Source: Mucilaginibacter sp. cycad4
GTDB taxonomy: Bacteria; Bacteroidota; Bacteroidia; Sphingobacteriales; Sphingobacteriaceae
NCBI RefSeq assembly: GCF_034263275.1
Contig: NZ_CP139559.1
Location: 1,240,001-1,304,000, forward strand
DNA: 64,000 bases
Reading direction: 5' to 3'
Shown piece by piece: positions 18,796-26,973 of this stretch. Every line of letters begins with the position of its first letter. The first letter of the stretch is position 1. The translations under genes were made by a program, and so were the position numbers. A model generated the notes under the pieces. The model was not told where the DNA came from. It saw only the letters and a list, made by a program, of their open reading frames with translations, and ran no database searches.

Positions 18796-20634
18796 TTATT
18801 CAACCGTAACTGATTTGGCCAGGTTACGGGGCTGATCAACATTACAGCCCCGTTTTACAGCTATATGATAGGCGAGAAGTTGTAGTGGGATAGTGGCGAG
18901 CAGCGGTAAAAAGGCTTCATCTGCATCGGGGATTTCAATGCAATAATCGGCCATGTTTTTTACTTTAACATCGCCCCTGGTAACAATTGCTATTACTATT
19001 CCTTTCCGGGCCTTAACCTCCTGTATGTTGCTAATCACCTTTTCGTACGACGAGTTTTTTGTGGCGATGAAAATCACCGGCATCTGCTCATCAATTAACG
19101 CAATGGGCCCATGCTTCATTTCGGCAGCGGGGTAACCTTCGGCGTGGATATAGGAGATCTCCTTCAATTTTAAAGCTCCCTCCAAAGCCACCGGAAAGCC
19201 AAAGCCCCGGCCCAGGAACAAGCAGTTAGGTGCATTCTTTATTTTGGAAGCAATGTCTTCAATTAATTCATTATCCTGCAGCAGCGTTTGTATTTTATCG
19301 GGTATCGTATCAAGCTCCGTTAACAAATTGGTGAGCTTGCCTGGCGTTAAAGTACCTTTGTGCTGTGCGATATATAAAGCAATTAAAGTTAAAACAGTAA
19401 CCTGTGCTGTAAAGGCCTTTGTTGAAGCCACACCTATCTCCGGCCCGGCATGGGTGTAAACCCCTGCATCGGTTACGCGCGGAATCGACGCGCCAACAAC
19501 ATTACAGACACCCAGGATGGTTGCACCCCGTTCTTTAGCTATCTCAATGGCGGCTAATGTGTCGGCAGTTTCGCCCGATTGAGATACCGCCATTACAATA
19601 TCCTTGTCGGTAATTATGGGGTTGCGGTACCTGAATTCGGAAGCATATTCAACCTCTACCTTAATGCGCCCGTATTCTTCAATAAGGTATTCGCCTGTTA
19701 AGCCGGCATGCCACGAGGTGCCGCAGGCAATAATAATTATCCGCTCGGCATTTTTAAGCTTATCGGTATATTGTTTAATGCCTCCTAACTCAACCTTACC
19801 TTCAAGCGGGAAGATGCGGCCGCGCATACAATCTCTTATTGATCGCGGCTGCTCAAAGATTTCCTTCATCATGAAGTGCTCAAAGCCGCCTTTTTCTAAC
19901 GATTCAAGCTTTAATTCCAGTTCCTGGATCAATGGGGTTTGCACAACATTGTCAAGCTTCTTTATTAAAAGCCCGCTTGGTTTTACCTGTACTATTTCGT
20001 TATCCTTTAAATACACTACGTTTTTTGTGTATTCGATAATAGGGGTGGCGTCTGATGCAATAAAATATTCGCCATTGCCAACACCAATAACCAGTGGACT
20101 GCCTTTTCGGGCGGCAATCAGTTGATCAGGATTTTCCCTGTCCAGGACAACAATGGCGTAAGCACCTATCACGGTATTTAAAGCTAAGCGGACAGCTTCC
20201 AATAAATCTGTTTGTTCGATATTTTGAATTTCCTCAATTAAGTGGATCAGGATTTCAGTATCCGTTTCACTTTTAAAGGTGTGCCCCCGGGCAAGCAATT
20301 CTTCTTTAAGGATCAGGTAATTTTCGATGATCCCGTTATGGATAATGTGCAGGCGGTTATCGTTTGAGCTATGCGGATGCGAATTTGCATCAGACGGGGC
20401 GCCGTGTGTGGCCCACCTGGTATGGCCTATGGCAACATGCCCGCTTTTGTCTTTATCGGCTGTGTGCTCCTCAAGACACGCCACTTTTCCGGTTTTTTTA
20501 TATACACTGAAGCCTACATTATTTATAATAGCAATACCGGCGCTATCATAACCACGATATTCTAATCGTTTGAGGCCGTTTAACACAACGGGCCACGCAT
20601 CTCTTGATCCGATGTAACCAACAATTCCGCACAT
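18796..20634 (-). CDS. glmS: Glutamine--fructose-6-phosphate aminotransferase (isomerizing)
   Basis: A 612-residue enzyme making glucosamine-6-phosphate from fructose-6-phosphate and glutamine, the first step to UDP-GlcNAc. It begins MCGIVGYIGSRDAWPV with the Cys2 nucleophile. The class II glutaminase domain spans about 1-230 (GHTRWATHGAP, NSHPHSS). Two SIS domains follow, with IACGTSWHAGL, VSQSGETADT and the catalytic-end signature DQPRNLAKSVTVE at the C-terminus. Length matches the family (about 610). No glmS ribozyme-like sequence is visible upstream, as expected outside Firmicutes. It is transcribed alone, with a terminator at 18736-18769. It supplies amino sugar for wall and for the neighbouring capsule operon. 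Confidence 0.96.
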   Translation of the reverse strand: MCGIVGYIGSRDAWPVVLNGLKRLEYRGYDSAGIAIINNVGFSVYKKTGKVACLEEHTADKDKSGHVAIGHTRWATHGAPSDANSHPHSSNDNRLHIIHNGIIENYLILKEELLARGHTFKSETDTEILIHLIEEIQNIEQTDLLEAVRLALNTVIGAYAIVVLDRENPDQLIAARKGSPLVIGVGNGEYFIASDATPIIEYTKNVVYLKDNEIVQVKPSGLLIKKLDNVVQTPLIQELELKLESLEKGGFEHFMMKEIFEQPRSIRDCMRGRIFPLEGKVELGGIKQYTDKLKNAERIIIIACGTSWHAGLTGEYLIEEYGRIKVEVEYASEFRYRNPIITDKDIVMAVSQSGETADTLAAIEIAKERGATILGVCNVVGASIPRVTDAGVYTHAGPEIGVASTKAFTAQVTVLTLIALYIAQHKGTLTPGKLTNLLTELDTIPDKIQTLLQDNELIEDIASKIKNAPNCLFLGRGFGFPVALEGALKLKEISYIHAEGYPAAEMKHGPIALIDEQMPVIFIATKNSSYEKVISNIQEVKARKGIVIAIVTRGDVKVKNMADYCIEIPDADEAFLPLLATIPLQLLAYHIAVKRGCNVDQPRNLAKSVTVE

Positions 20635-21032
20635 AGTTTTAGGTCTTTAAATGATAAATTAAGTTTATTTGTTACTTGGTGAGTAAAATTATTTAATTGA
20701 CTATCAATAAAGTATGAGCCCTGTTCAATTGCCCGTAAATTGTAAATCTGATGCCGTTTTACACGTTTAAACTGTAAAAGGATATAAATTGCTTTACATT
20801 TTAGTTTGTTGTGTTATATGATAAGCTACCTGGAGGTATTTCTTACTCAATGATTAGAGAATCAATTTGCGTCGGGGTTACTGTGACTGGCCTCCTGAAC
20901 TTGCAATGCCCTGATCAGATTTTGGCTGTGAAGTTTGTTGCGTGATTTTACAGAATGATATACGATCGTAGTGCCGCTATTTTTTATCATTTTATTTTGA
21001 GTTAGGTTTAATTAACCAAAAAGAACCTGACA
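20635..21032 (+). other. 398-bp intergenic region between divergent glmS and the MBOAT gene
   Basis: It must hold promoters for both directions. I see only near matches to the -7 box and none with a full TAnnTTTG. No hairpin, repeat or short gene stands out. Confidence 0.5.
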
Positions 21033-22463
21033 ATGATATTCAACTCATTTACTTTTCTGCTGTTTTTTCCTGTGGTAACAGTTTTATATTTCCTGGTGCC
21101 TCATAAATTCAGGTGGCTGCTGCTGCTTTCAGCAAGCTGCTATTTTTATATGTTCTTTAAGGCCATATACATCCTTATCCTGTTTTTTACCATAATTATT
21201 GATTACACAGCCGGGATTTATCTTGAAAAAGTTAACGACCCTAAAAAGAAGAAACTTTTGTTGATCCTGAGCCTTACGGCTAATATCGGGGTGTTGGCGG
21301 TATTCAAATACTTCAACTTTTTTAATGCCAATTTATCCGGGATATTGTACTGGATGGGTTATACTAATCCGATTCCGTTTTTACAGATTTTGCTCCCGAT
21401 AGGGTTATCATTTCACACATTCCAGGCGATGAGCTATACCATTGAGGTTTATCGTGGCCATCAACAGGCCGAACGTCATTTTGGTATTTATGCTTTATAT
21501 GTAATGTTTTATCCTCAATTGGTTGCCGGCCCTATTGAACGGCCTCAAAACCTGTTACCACAGTTTAAAACCGAGCATCGTTTTAATGCCCTGGATGTTT
21601 CTGAGGGATTAAAAAGGATGCTGATCGGTTTTTTTAAAAAGGTTGTTGTTGCCGATAGGCTATCTATATATGTAAAAACTGTTTTTAGTAATTATCCCGA
21701 ACACGGATCGGCTACAATCGTGCTGGCTTCCTTGTTTTTTGCAGTCCAGATCTATTGTGATTTTTCTGGTTACTCGGATATCGCTATTGGCAGCGCAAGG
21801 GTGATGGGCTTTAAACTAATGGAGAATTTTAAGCGGCCTTATTTTGCAAAAAGTATAAGCGAGTTTTGGAGCAGATGGCATATCTCACTTTCTACCTGGT
21901 TTAAAGATTATGTTTATATCCCTTTAGGAGGCAATCGCGTTAGCAAAGGCCGGTTATATTTAAATTTATTTGCCGTGTTTATGATCAGCGGCTTATGGCA
22001 TGGTGCTAACTGGACATTTATTGTTTGGGGGGCTTTACACGGTTTTTACCTGATCTGCGGAATGGCAACGCAGAAATGGAGGGCTGCAGCAGCAAATAAA
22101 TTGAGTTTAGGTAGCGGAGTGCTTGCCAATTTTTTAAATATATCTTTCACAATTTTACTTGTCACTATCAGCTGGATCTTTTTCAGAGCTGTGTCGTTAC
22201 AGCAGGCCTGGGGTTTGCTAAAAGGAGTTTTTATTTATAAACCGGGTTTCTTTATCGGAGAACCTTCTTATTTTCTGTATGATTTGATGGCTATAGCTGC
22301 ATTGTTTTTTTACGAATTAAAACAAGAGTACGGCCTTCATTCATTGCGGTTTCTGCATAGCGAAAACTGGGGGATCCGTATGGCCTCCTATTTAGGGTTG
22401 GTTTTCATAATCCTGCTGTTTGGAGTTTTTGATGGCGGACAATTCATTTATTTTCAGTTTTAA
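21033..22463 (+). CDS. MBOAT-family O-acyltransferase (AlgI-like)
   Basis: A 476-residue polytopic protein starting MIFNSFTFLLFFPVVTVLYF, the usual opening of bacterial AlgI/DltB-like MBOAT proteins, with about 10-12 membrane segments. PQLVAGPIERPQNLLPQF, SRWHISLSTWFKDYVYIPLGGNR and the catalytic-histidine motif SGLWHGANWTFIVWG (His near residue 323) are all present. MBOAT proteins pass an acetyl group across the membrane to a periplasmic acceptor enzyme. The next gene, 3 nt later, codes for a membrane-anchored SGNH-like protein, a likely partner. The substrate may be the capsule made by the locus at 1-18489, but this is inference. Confidence 0.9.
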   Translation: MIFNSFTFLLFFPVVTVLYFLVPHKFRWLLLLSASCYFYMFFKAIYILILFFTIIIDYTAGIYLEKVNDPKKKKLLLILSLTANIGVLAVFKYFNFFNANLSGILYWMGYTNPIPFLQILLPIGLSFHTFQAMSYTIEVYRGHQQAERHFGIYALYVMFYPQLVAGPIERPQNLLPQFKTEHRFNALDVSEGLKRMLIGFFKKVVVADRLSIYVKTVFSNYPEHGSATIVLASLFFAVQIYCDFSGYSDIAIGSARVMGFKLMENFKRPYFAKSISEFWSRWHISLSTWFKDYVYIPLGGNRVSKGRLYLNLFAVFMISGLWHGANWTFIVWGALHGFYLICGMATQKWRAAAANKLSLGSGVLANFLNISFTILLVTISWIFFRAVSLQQAWGLLKGVFIYKPGFFIGEPSYFLYDLMAIAALFFYELKQEYGLHSLRFLHSENWGIRMASYLGLVFIILLFGVFDGGQFIYFQF

Positions 22464-22466
22464 ATT

Positions 22467-23447
22467 ATGAAGCAGTTGAAAGAAAATAGCAATAAATTCT
22501 TTACCAGGTTGTTATTGATGATCGTGGCTTTTGTAGCTGTTGATCAGGTAGCAGGTGCTTGTCTTTATTATTTTTTTACACACCAGGCTTCGGGCGAATA
22601 CGCCGTAGCTAATCATGTGGTATATAATTTAAATGAATATGTGTTGGTTTTGGGTAGTTCAAGGGCCTCGCACCACTATAACTCCTCACTTATAAAAGAT
22701 GGTTTGAACCTAAGTTGTTTCAATGGCGGCAGGGATGGCGAAGGGCTTTTATACAGTACAGCAATATTTGAACTGGCATTGCAGCGGCATGTTCCTAAGG
22801 TTGTTGTTTTAGATGTGACCAGCGATGTGTTAAGTGAAAAGGAGGATGAAAAAAACAGGCTTTCTATTTTACTGCCCTATTTAAAACAATCGGACGTTAT
22901 TGGGAATATGATTGAAAAGAAAGGCCGGTTAGAATTATTAAAAAGCCATCTTCAAACTTACCGCTATAATGGCCAGGTGGTTTCCATATTTCAGCATTAC
23001 TTTTTATCATCAGGTAATACTGTTATGGGTTTTAACCCTTTGGATAATAAGATGGATGCCAGCAGGGTTTCAATTCATACATCGCTTAAACCCTATTCAG
23101 ACAGTATATCTGCCGATAATGTAGATGCACTGAATTTGTTTATAAATGAATGTAAGCGGCAAAAAATCCAGCTGTTTGTTTTTGTATCGCCAAGGTATAA
23201 CGATGATACCCAACAGAACTCTTATTTAAAATTGAAGCGTATTTGTAATAGTAACAAGGTTATTTTTCATGATTTTACCAACGATGTATATTTTAAAAAC
23301 CCGGAATACTATTCGGACAGGGCGCATTTGAATGGCAGGGGAGCTGATCTGTATACTGATACTATTGTGGCCTTCATGAAGAAAAGGCTAAGCCCGGAGG
23401 CTAACGTTCAATACCTCAGCAGCGAAGAACCGGTATCTCAAAATTAA
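22467..23447 (+). CDS. Membrane-anchored SGNH-like protein, partner of the MBOAT acyltransferase
   Basis: A 326-residue protein with one N-terminal membrane helix at about residues 13-37 and the rest outside the cytoplasm. The segment VLVLGSSRASHHYNSSLI near residue 60 resembles SGNH block I (GxSR with the nucleophilic Ser). DRAHLNGRGADLYTD near the C-terminus supplies the block V Asp-x-x-His. Such proteins (AlgJ/AlgX, DltD-like) take the acetyl group from MBOAT and put it on a polysaccharide. The 3-nt gap to the MBOAT gene implies one transcript. A strong terminator follows at 23479-23520. Confidence 0.75.
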   Translation: MKQLKENSNKFFTRLLLMIVAFVAVDQVAGACLYYFFTHQASGEYAVANHVVYNLNEYVLVLGSSRASHHYNSSLIKDGLNLSCFNGGRDGEGLLYSTAIFELALQRHVPKVVVLDVTSDVLSEKEDEKNRLSILLPYLKQSDVIGNMIEKKGRLELLKSHLQTYRYNGQVVSIFQHYFLSSGNTVMGFNPLDNKMDASRVSIHTSLKPYSDSISADNVDALNLFINECKRQKIQLFVFVSPRYNDDTQQNSYLKLKRICNSNKVIFHDFTNDVYFKNPEYYSDRAHLNGRGADLYTDTIVAFMKKRLSPEANVQYLSSEEPVSQN

Positions 23448-23478
23448 TATTCCAACTGCAGTGCGCAGCAATAAAAAG

Positions 23479-23520
23479 TAAAAGGCCGCTTTTATGATAA
23501 TTCATAAAGCGGCCTTTTAC
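23479..23520 (+). terminator. Bidirectional intrinsic terminator
   Basis: GTAAAAGGCCGCTT pairs with AGCGGCCTTTTAC through a long, nearly perfect stem with a short loop. T runs on both strands suit convergent genes: the SGNH gene from the left and the pectate lyase from the right. Confidence 0.85.
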
Positions 23521-23545
23521 TTAGAATGGGGGATGAATAATTTAA

Positions 23546-24964
23546 TTAATTAACTGTTTTAACACCAGCACCTGCTGTTACTACTGCAGGAACGTTTGCA
23601 GCAGGGGTAAGCAGAGAAGCGTAAGAGTATGAGGGTACCCACGTTGATAAAGATGAGGTAATGTCGTTTTTACCGCAATTAGAATAAACGTTAGTTGTTG
23701 TACCGCTGAAGTAACCTACAGGGTCGCCGTCTAAGTTAGTAGTAAGGGGTTTTTTACAGCCTGAGAAATACTCATTATCTGTTCTTACCATGCCACCGTA
23801 CCTTGCGCCGATAGAATAACCATCATTGTTTAAGTGGTAGTTGTTGTACATGTGGATGCTACCGAATACCAACGTTGGTTCCCTTTCAGATACATTGTAC
23901 CAGTAGTTGTGGTGTACTGTAACGTGTAGTTTGCCTGTGTTGGCTGCAACAGCATCGCTTGTTACCGAACCAATAAGCAATGACAGGTAGGTGTCATGGA
24001 ATTTGTTCCATGAAATGGTTACGTAGTCAGAACCTTCGGCGATGCCGATGTCTTTACCCCAGTAATCCCAGCCATGGCTGCGGTCTGTAGCAAAATCGCA
24101 ATGATCAATCCAAACGTGGTGTGATTGGAATTTAACATAGATACCACATTCAGTTACATAGTTTCTAAACGTAACGTTTTGGATGATGATGTTGCTAACT
24201 GTGAAAAGGTAAAGGTTCAAGCTTTGGATAACGGCGCCGGTTTTACCGATGATGGTGGTATTTGAACCAACATACACTGGAGTTAAGCCTGATCCGCTAA
24301 TTGTTCCGGAAACATACACAATCTTAGGCGAATTGCCTGCCACTGCAGATTTGAACGCGGCCAGTGTGCTAACGGTTACTGTGGTACCGCCCTTACCGCC
24401 GGTTGTAGTGCCGTTAACAGCAGCATAGCCGGTTAATACTGTACTTAATACAGAGCCGGTTGCTGGTGATGTTACGGGGGCACTCGTAGCAGGAGCTGTT
24501 GCGCCGCTGGTTGCAGTACCGGTAAGGGTATAAGTGTACTTTCTTCCGTTTGTCAGAGGGTTGCTGTTGTCGGAAGTTGAGAAGTACAATCCTGTTCCCC
24601 AGTGACTGAAGCGACCTTTACCAAGGTCCCTGATGTCAGTGTGGACAGAGTGGGCCGGACCTAATGCAACACCGTTTTCATAAACTTTAAGTGTTGATGA
24701 GGTTGGCGCCTCATTTGAATCTCCGCTTACGGAAATAGGGCTAACTTTGTAAGCGTAGCCTTCATCATGGCGGATCGAAGAAACGTCCATCGTGTAAACG
24801 GTGGACGTTGTGGCGGTTGTTGCCAAGCTTGCGCTGGCGTTTAAATCATTAATTGGAACGGTTACTGGTTGGTCTGCATTTTTGGAGCAACTTCCGATGA
24901 GGATAATTGCGCTCAGTGCCAAACTGCCAAAAGTCATTTTTTTTAAGGATTTTGTTTTTTGCAT
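23546..24964 (-). CDS. Secreted pectate lyase, polysaccharide lyase family 1, lipoprotein
   Basis: A 472-residue protein. I take the ATG at 24964 because it directly opens a lipoprotein signal (MQKTKSLKKM, then LSAIILIGSC with Cys26); the frame to 25135 adds a non-signal-like leader. After a roughly 140-residue N-terminal region and a Thr/Ala/Pro-rich linker comes the right-handed beta-helix with hallmarks of pectate lyase C: VWIDHCDF, VTVHHNYW and REPTLVFGSIHMYNNY, including the catalytic-region Arg before Pro. It cleaves de-esterified pectin by beta-elimination outside the cell, with calcium. It stands alone, with no SusCD pair or rhamnogalacturonan genes beside it, and no clear -7 box was found. 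Confidence 0.9.
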   Translation of the reverse strand: MQKTKSLKKMTFGSLALSAIILIGSCSKNADQPVTVPINDLNASASLATTATTSTVYTMDVSSIRHDEGYAYKVSPISVSGDSNEAPTSSTLKVYENGVALGPAHSVHTDIRDLGKGRFSHWGTGLYFSTSDNSNPLTNGRKYTYTLTGTATSGATAPATSAPVTSPATGSVLSTVLTGYAAVNGTTTGGKGGTTVTVSTLAAFKSAVAGNSPKIVYVSGTISGSGLTPVYVGSNTTIIGKTGAVIQSLNLYLFTVSNIIIQNVTFRNYVTECGIYVKFQSHHVWIDHCDFATDRSHGWDYWGKDIGIAEGSDYVTISWNKFHDTYLSLLIGSVTSDAVAANTGKLHVTVHHNYWYNVSEREPTLVFGSIHMYNNYHLNNDGYSIGARYGGMVRTDNEYFSGCKKPLTTNLDGDPVGYFSGTTTNVYSNCGKNDITSSLSTWVPSYSYASLLTPAANVPAVVTAGAGVKTVN

Positions 24965-25323
24965 GTTATAATTTTTAATTAAGGCAACGAAACGCGACCT
25001 TATATTAAAAATTACCGTTAATTTTTCCCTAAAGATATAGACTAAAGTCTTAGATAGTTCAAAAGTGTCGATTCTGTTGTTTAAACGTATAAAATTGTGT
25101 GTATTTATAACACGTATAGTTGTAAAGGATTTCACACTTCATGACATTTAGATGACAATTTTAGCTCAAAAGAAAAAACAATTTTCGTCATTTATTGTCT
25201 CTTGATGCTTTGAATTTGACTTTTATCCAGGATTTTTAACTTGCAATTAAAGCTTTAAATTGTGAAGGCAGCTTTACAAAAAGCAGGTGCTTAGTCTGAT
25301 CACTAATACATTTTTTAACGTGC
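24965..25323 (-). other. Intergenic region upstream of the pectate lyase gene
   Basis: About 360 bp, AT-rich. It must contain the pectate lyase promoter and the fbp 3' end. I see no full TAnnTTTG box, no clear terminator hairpin and no credible short gene. Confidence 0.4.
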
Positions 25324-26385
25324 TTATTGAATTTTAACTTCTCCTTCAAACGACTTCACAAATAATTTTGGTGAAAATGATGACATAAATTCTTCTGCTT
25401 TGAGTACCATATCCATTGAACCGATAAATATGGAAGAGCGCTGGTGCAGCTCCTTTACTTCAATTTCCATAATCCTTTTGTATCCGTCTGATGCTTTGCC
25501 GCCTGCTTGTTCAATAATATAAGCCATAGGGTTACATTCATAAATGAGCCGGAGTTTTCCTTTTTTTGCGCCAGTAGTAGGTGGATAGATAAAGATCCCG
25601 CCTTTTATTAAAGTCCGGTGTATATCTGCAACCATCGATCCCGTGTACCTGGAAGTATATGGCCGTTGAGTATCCGGATCCTCTACCTGGCAATATTTTA
25701 TGTATTTTTTTACCCCATCCGGAAAATGAATGTAATTACCCTCATTTATGGAGTAAATTGTGCCCGTAGCCGGTACAGTCATGTGAGGATGTGAAAGACA
25801 AAACTCCCCGATAGAGGGATCAAGAGTAAAGCCATTCACCCCCTTGCCTGTACTATATACCAGCATGGTTGAAGAGCCATAAATAACATATCCCGCAGCC
25901 ACCTGTTCGGTACCAAGTTGTAGTACATCTTCATTGGTAGATGATTTACCGTTCTCAGATTTTCTTCTGTAAATGGAGAATATGGTCCCTACGCCTACAT
26001 TAACATCTATGTTGGATGATCCGTCTAAAGGATCGAGTGCAACAACATAGCTTGCCTCTTTTGAAATATCCGAGTCAATAACCAGGTATTCATCATTTTC
26101 TTCCGAAACAACTATACAGCACTCACCGCCGCTTCTTAAGGCTGCAATGAACTGTTCGTTAGCATAAATATCCAGCTTTTTTTGTGATTCCCCCTGGATA
26201 TTGGATGAACCGGCATCCCCTAAAATATCTACAAGGCCAGCTTTATTAATTTCTCTGTTTACTATTTTAGCAGCGATCCCAATATCACGAAGTAGCCGGG
26301 AGAGTTCACCTTTTGCATAAGGAAAATCTTTTTGCCGTTCAATAATAAATTGTCCAAGGGTTTTAAATGCCGTCATATTTTTCAA
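25324..26385 (-). CDS. fbp: Class 1 fructose-1,6-bisphosphatase
   Basis: A 353-residue enzyme that removes the 1-phosphate of fructose-1,6-bisphosphate in gluconeogenesis. The metal-binding signature [14 protein letters not shown] is at residues 117-129. [24 protein letters not shown] and [21 protein letters not shown] are the expected substrate-site blocks. Length fits the class. The start may be ATG 26385 or the ATG three codons later (26376). It is transcribed alone. Near glmS it also feeds fructose-6-phosphate for amino sugar synthesis, but nothing shows co-regulation. Confidence 0.95.
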   Translation of the reverse strand: MKNMTAFKTLGQFIIERQKDFPYAKGELSRLLRDIGIAAKIVNREINKAGLVDILGDAGSSNIQGESQKKLDIYANEQFIAALRSGGECCIVVSEENDEYLVIDSDISKEASYVVALDPLDGSSNIDVNVGVGTIFSIYRRKSENGKSSTNEDVLQLGTEQVAAGYVIYGSSTMLVYSTGKGVNGFTLDPSIGEFCLSHPHMTVPATGTIYSINEGNYIHFPDGVKKYIKYCQVEDPDTQRPYTSRYTGSMVADIHRTLIKGGIFIYPPTTGAKKGKLRLIYECNPMAYIIEQAGGKASDGYKRIMEIEVKELHQRSSIFIGSMDMVLKAEEFMSSFSPKLFVKSFEGEVKIQ

Positions 26386-26449
26386 GGTTTAATGTTGTTT
26401 TAATCCGGTTGGTTAAAAGAGGATTTAAGTAAAATGGTTAAAGGAATAT

Positions 26450-26743
26450 GTGTATCAATTGCCAATTATAAGTTGTGATTTGCCTTTTGCATCTTCAATT
26501 CCGCTAATTATTTACGCAAACGTTTGCGTTTTGTTAACAGCTATTGGCGGTTTAATTCTAATCGCCATCTCAACTAACCCTCTGATATCTCCACTGGCTA
26601 TTGTGCTTATCGGTGGATTGATCAGCTCTACTTTATTGGCGCGGATCGTAACACCGATAGTTTATGAGTTAATTCCACCTGCTATAACTACGGAGCATGA
26701 TGCTGGCAGCTTGCAATTACAAACCCGGTATCGCTTTAATTAA
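26450..26743 (+). pseudogene. Remnant of an RND efflux pump permease (C-terminal end only)
   Basis: A 97-codon open frame whose middle part, GGLILIAISTNPLISPLAIVLIGGLISSTLLARIVTPIVYELIPPAI split over two segments, looks like the last two membrane helices and end of a CzcA/AcrB-family RND permease. The motif PLAxVxIGGLxSSTLLxRxVTPxxY is typical. A full permease has over 1000 residues, and nothing before 26450 continues the match. No fusion protein or outer-membrane partner lies nearby. It is best read as a decayed fragment left by deletion or recombination. A functional 97-residue protein is unlikely but not excluded. Confidence 0.55.
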
Positions 26744-26916
26744 GCAGCCGGATTTGTAATTTATTATGTCCGGCTACCGGTTAAATAAAAAATCATGCAT
26801 AGCATTTTGTTAACGGTATATTCTCAGTATGTGTTTAAAATCTACACAAAACCTGTTACTAATGTGGCTAATGTTAATGCATGGTTATCAATTGATTAAC
26901 TATTTTAATAAAGCCC

Positions 26917-26941
26917 CTTTATTCAGTTTTACTCCAGATTT
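26917..26941 (+). promoter_or_regulatory. 25-nt element shared upstream of both beta-helix/TonB-receptor operons (copy 1)
   Basis: It reads CTTTATTCAG, then TTTTACTCCAG, then ATTT and lies 32 nt before the receptor ATG. A copy at 33208-33232 matches at 22 of 25 positions. It could be a promoter, operator or 5' UTR element. No TAnnTTTG box is visible near either copy. Confidence 0.5.
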
Positions 26942-26973
26942 AGCAATGTGTTTTGTTAAAAAACATATGCTAT

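Noticed and set aside
19604..20125. 173-codon open frame on the plus strand
   Set aside because: It is antisense to glmS, whose coding sense is certain. The frame is a by-product of codon composition.
23546..24964. Pectin utilisation locus
   Set aside because: Only one lyase is present with no SusCD pair, regulator or other pectin enzymes beside it, so I do not call a locus.
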